Source: Enterococcus rotai
GTDB taxonomy: Bacteria > Bacillota > Bacilli > Lactobacillales > Enterococcaceae
DNA length: 64,000 nt
Direction: 5' to 3'
Assembly: GCF_001465345.1 (NCBI RefSeq)
Contig: NZ_CP013655.1
Coordinates: 2,799,235-2,863,234 of the forward strand
In this document: piece after piece, positions 63,440 to 64,000 of the stretch
Position numbering within the stretch: position 1 is the first letter of the stretch
How the letters are laid out: the number at the start of each line of letters is the position of its first letter
Translations under genes and position numbers: made by a program
Notes under the pieces: model-generated
Seen by the model: the letters and a program-made list of their open reading frames with translations, nothing else
The model's database searches: none
What the model was told of the DNA's origin: nothing

Positions 63440-63502
63440 ATGAACCAACTGTCAAAACCAATCAACCAATTGAATAATTCATGGCAAAACTGGCGTAGAT
63501 AG
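63440..63502 (+). CDS. Leader peptide with two Trp codons
   Basis: A 20-codon ORF, MNQLSKPINQLNNSWQNWRR, starts at ATG 63440, 7 nt after AGGAG. Two Trp codons (63482-63484 and 63491-63493) fall five and two sense codons before the stop. The stop touches the first strand of the attenuator. This is the design of a ribosome-mediated attenuation peptide sensing tryptophan or another event at these codons. Confidence 0.65.
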   Translation: MNQLSKPINQLNNSWQNWRR

Positions 63503-63620
63503 TTGTATGTATGAGACTCTCATAGATACAACTTTAGAAGACAAATTCTAAATTTTGTATCTATGTCGGTGTATTCAAGATGAATTTTTGACCGCATAGA
63601 TGTTAGTCTATGCGGTTTTT
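63503..63620 (+). promoter_or_regulatory. Four-segment transcription attenuator
   Basis: Segment 1 (63503-63515) pairs with segment 2 (63519-63531), one mismatch. Segment 2 (63521-63531) pairs perfectly with segment 3 (63555-63565), extended by TTTAGAA/TTCTAAA. Segment 3 (63559-63570) pairs with segment 4 (63591-63601), one bulge. Segment 4 forms a perfect 10-bp terminator with 63607-63616 followed by T5. Formation of 1:2 frees 3 to disrupt the terminator; 2:3 allows it. Confidence 0.7.
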
Positions 63621-63720
63621 GTTGAAAAACAATGACTGCTCCTTTTTAGGATTTGTCGTTGTTTTTTTGTTTGAATTTGTTTAGGCGAAGAGAATAGAGG
63701 ATAGAGGCGGAATGGTTTTT

Positions 63721-63834
63721 TATCTATGTGGGCTAGTCTTTCAGGAAAAAGATAAATTATGAATGAGGCAAAAAGCACCTCAGTCCTAATTTCCTATTTT
63801 CCTGTCAGAACTGGACGAGCCTGCTATGTTTTAA
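63721..63834 (+). repeat. Hairpin repeat, copy 3
   Basis: Same unit as at 22951-23188. The inner stem is TGAGG (63764-63768) with CCTCA (63778-63782) around a CAAAAAGCA loop; the middle arm GGAAA/TTTCC and the outer GGCTAGT/GGACGAGCC are present but less perfect. Confidence 0.75.
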
Positions 63835-63836
63835 AT

Positions 63837-63952
63837 TTATCTAGCTGTACAAATCACTCCTTAGGAAAATAGATAAATCGTCAGTGAAACAAAGAACGTT
63901 TCAATGCCAATTTCCTAATTTTCTACAGGATTAACCGATTTGTTCCGCTTTT
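63837..63952 (+). repeat. Hairpin repeat, copy 4
   Basis: The inner stem is TGAAAC (63885-63890), loop AAAGAAC, GTTTCA (63898-63903). The middle arm is GGAAA/TTTCC. The outer arm is eroded. It follows copy 3 directly, as copy 2 follows copy 1. The last 48 bp of the window show nothing further. Confidence 0.75.
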
Positions 63953-64000
63953 ACTTTGAAACACAGTGAATGAAATGAACTGATGTTGAAAAGTACAAGG

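Noticed and set aside
63440..63620. T-box riboswitch at the Trp-codon leader
   Set aside because: There is no T-box GGTGG sequence and no stem I elements, whereas an ORF with ribosome site and four-segment pairing is present.

Overview
The window reads as a low-GC Gram-positive chromosome, most likely a non-faecalis, non-faecium Enterococcus. The basis is the core block recU-ypsA-gpsB-rnpB-ypsC, the rimM-trmD-rplS block, type-B RNase P RNA, T-box control, cre sites, strong AGGAGG ribosome sites with frequent TTG/GTG starts, and a galactitol-type PTS operon. The genus comes from gene content; the species was not determined.

Layout. 1-6.4 kb is housekeeping: recU (running off the left edge), ypsA, gpsB, rnpB, a THUMP methyltransferase, an M32 carboxypeptidase, dnaD and nth. 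6.4-10.6 kb holds membrane genes, ending with mntH behind a promoter with a candidate metal-regulator box. 10.7-13.1 kb is rimM-trmD, a CAT-like acetyltransferase and rplS. 13.1-21.7 kb is a degenerate integrated element in the 3' end of rplS. The right boundary still encodes the last five residues of L19 plus stop with different codons, and the L19 terminator is duplicated. The element carries a protein of HNH-associated repeats, a MerR-controlled redox cluster, a decapitated adhesin and a truncated integrase. 22-30 kb is accessory: a WYL regulator, hydrolases, a ROK protein, decayed ridA and hxlR remnants, a frameshifted merR, and an AKR-cupin-carboxymuconolactone decarboxylase operon.

30.6-40.4 kb is an ABC importer/GH3/GH94/LacI operon resembling the Listeria locus for beta-1,2-glucooligosaccharides. 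It has two LacI-type operators and a cre. 40.5-42.1 kb is marR and a CorA-like transporter. 42.1-48.4 kb is a PRD-regulated galactitol-type PTS operon with a frameshifted class II aldolase, a triosephosphate-isomerase paralogue and YjbQ. 48.6-56.1 kb has a third MerR-promoter aldo/keto reductase, an Mga-like regulator, an orphan ORF, dbpA and a class B PBP. 56.2-61.8 kb has rqcH, a TIM-barrel-like protein and two tandem MetE-like genes behind a Met-type T-box. The right end has a small secretory-type protein with an internal stop, a 32-aa membrane peptide, a GNAT protein and a complete-looking ribosome-mediated attenuator with a two-Trp leader peptide.

Shared regulation ties parts together. 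Four promoters with the 19-bp spacer of the MerR family drive one merR and three aldo/keto reductases in three distant clusters. A roughly 115-bp hairpin repeat occurs as two tandem pairs 40 kb apart, with compensatory changes in its stems. I consider the attenuator, the covarying repeat, the rplS element and the MerR regulon the most worthwhile leads.
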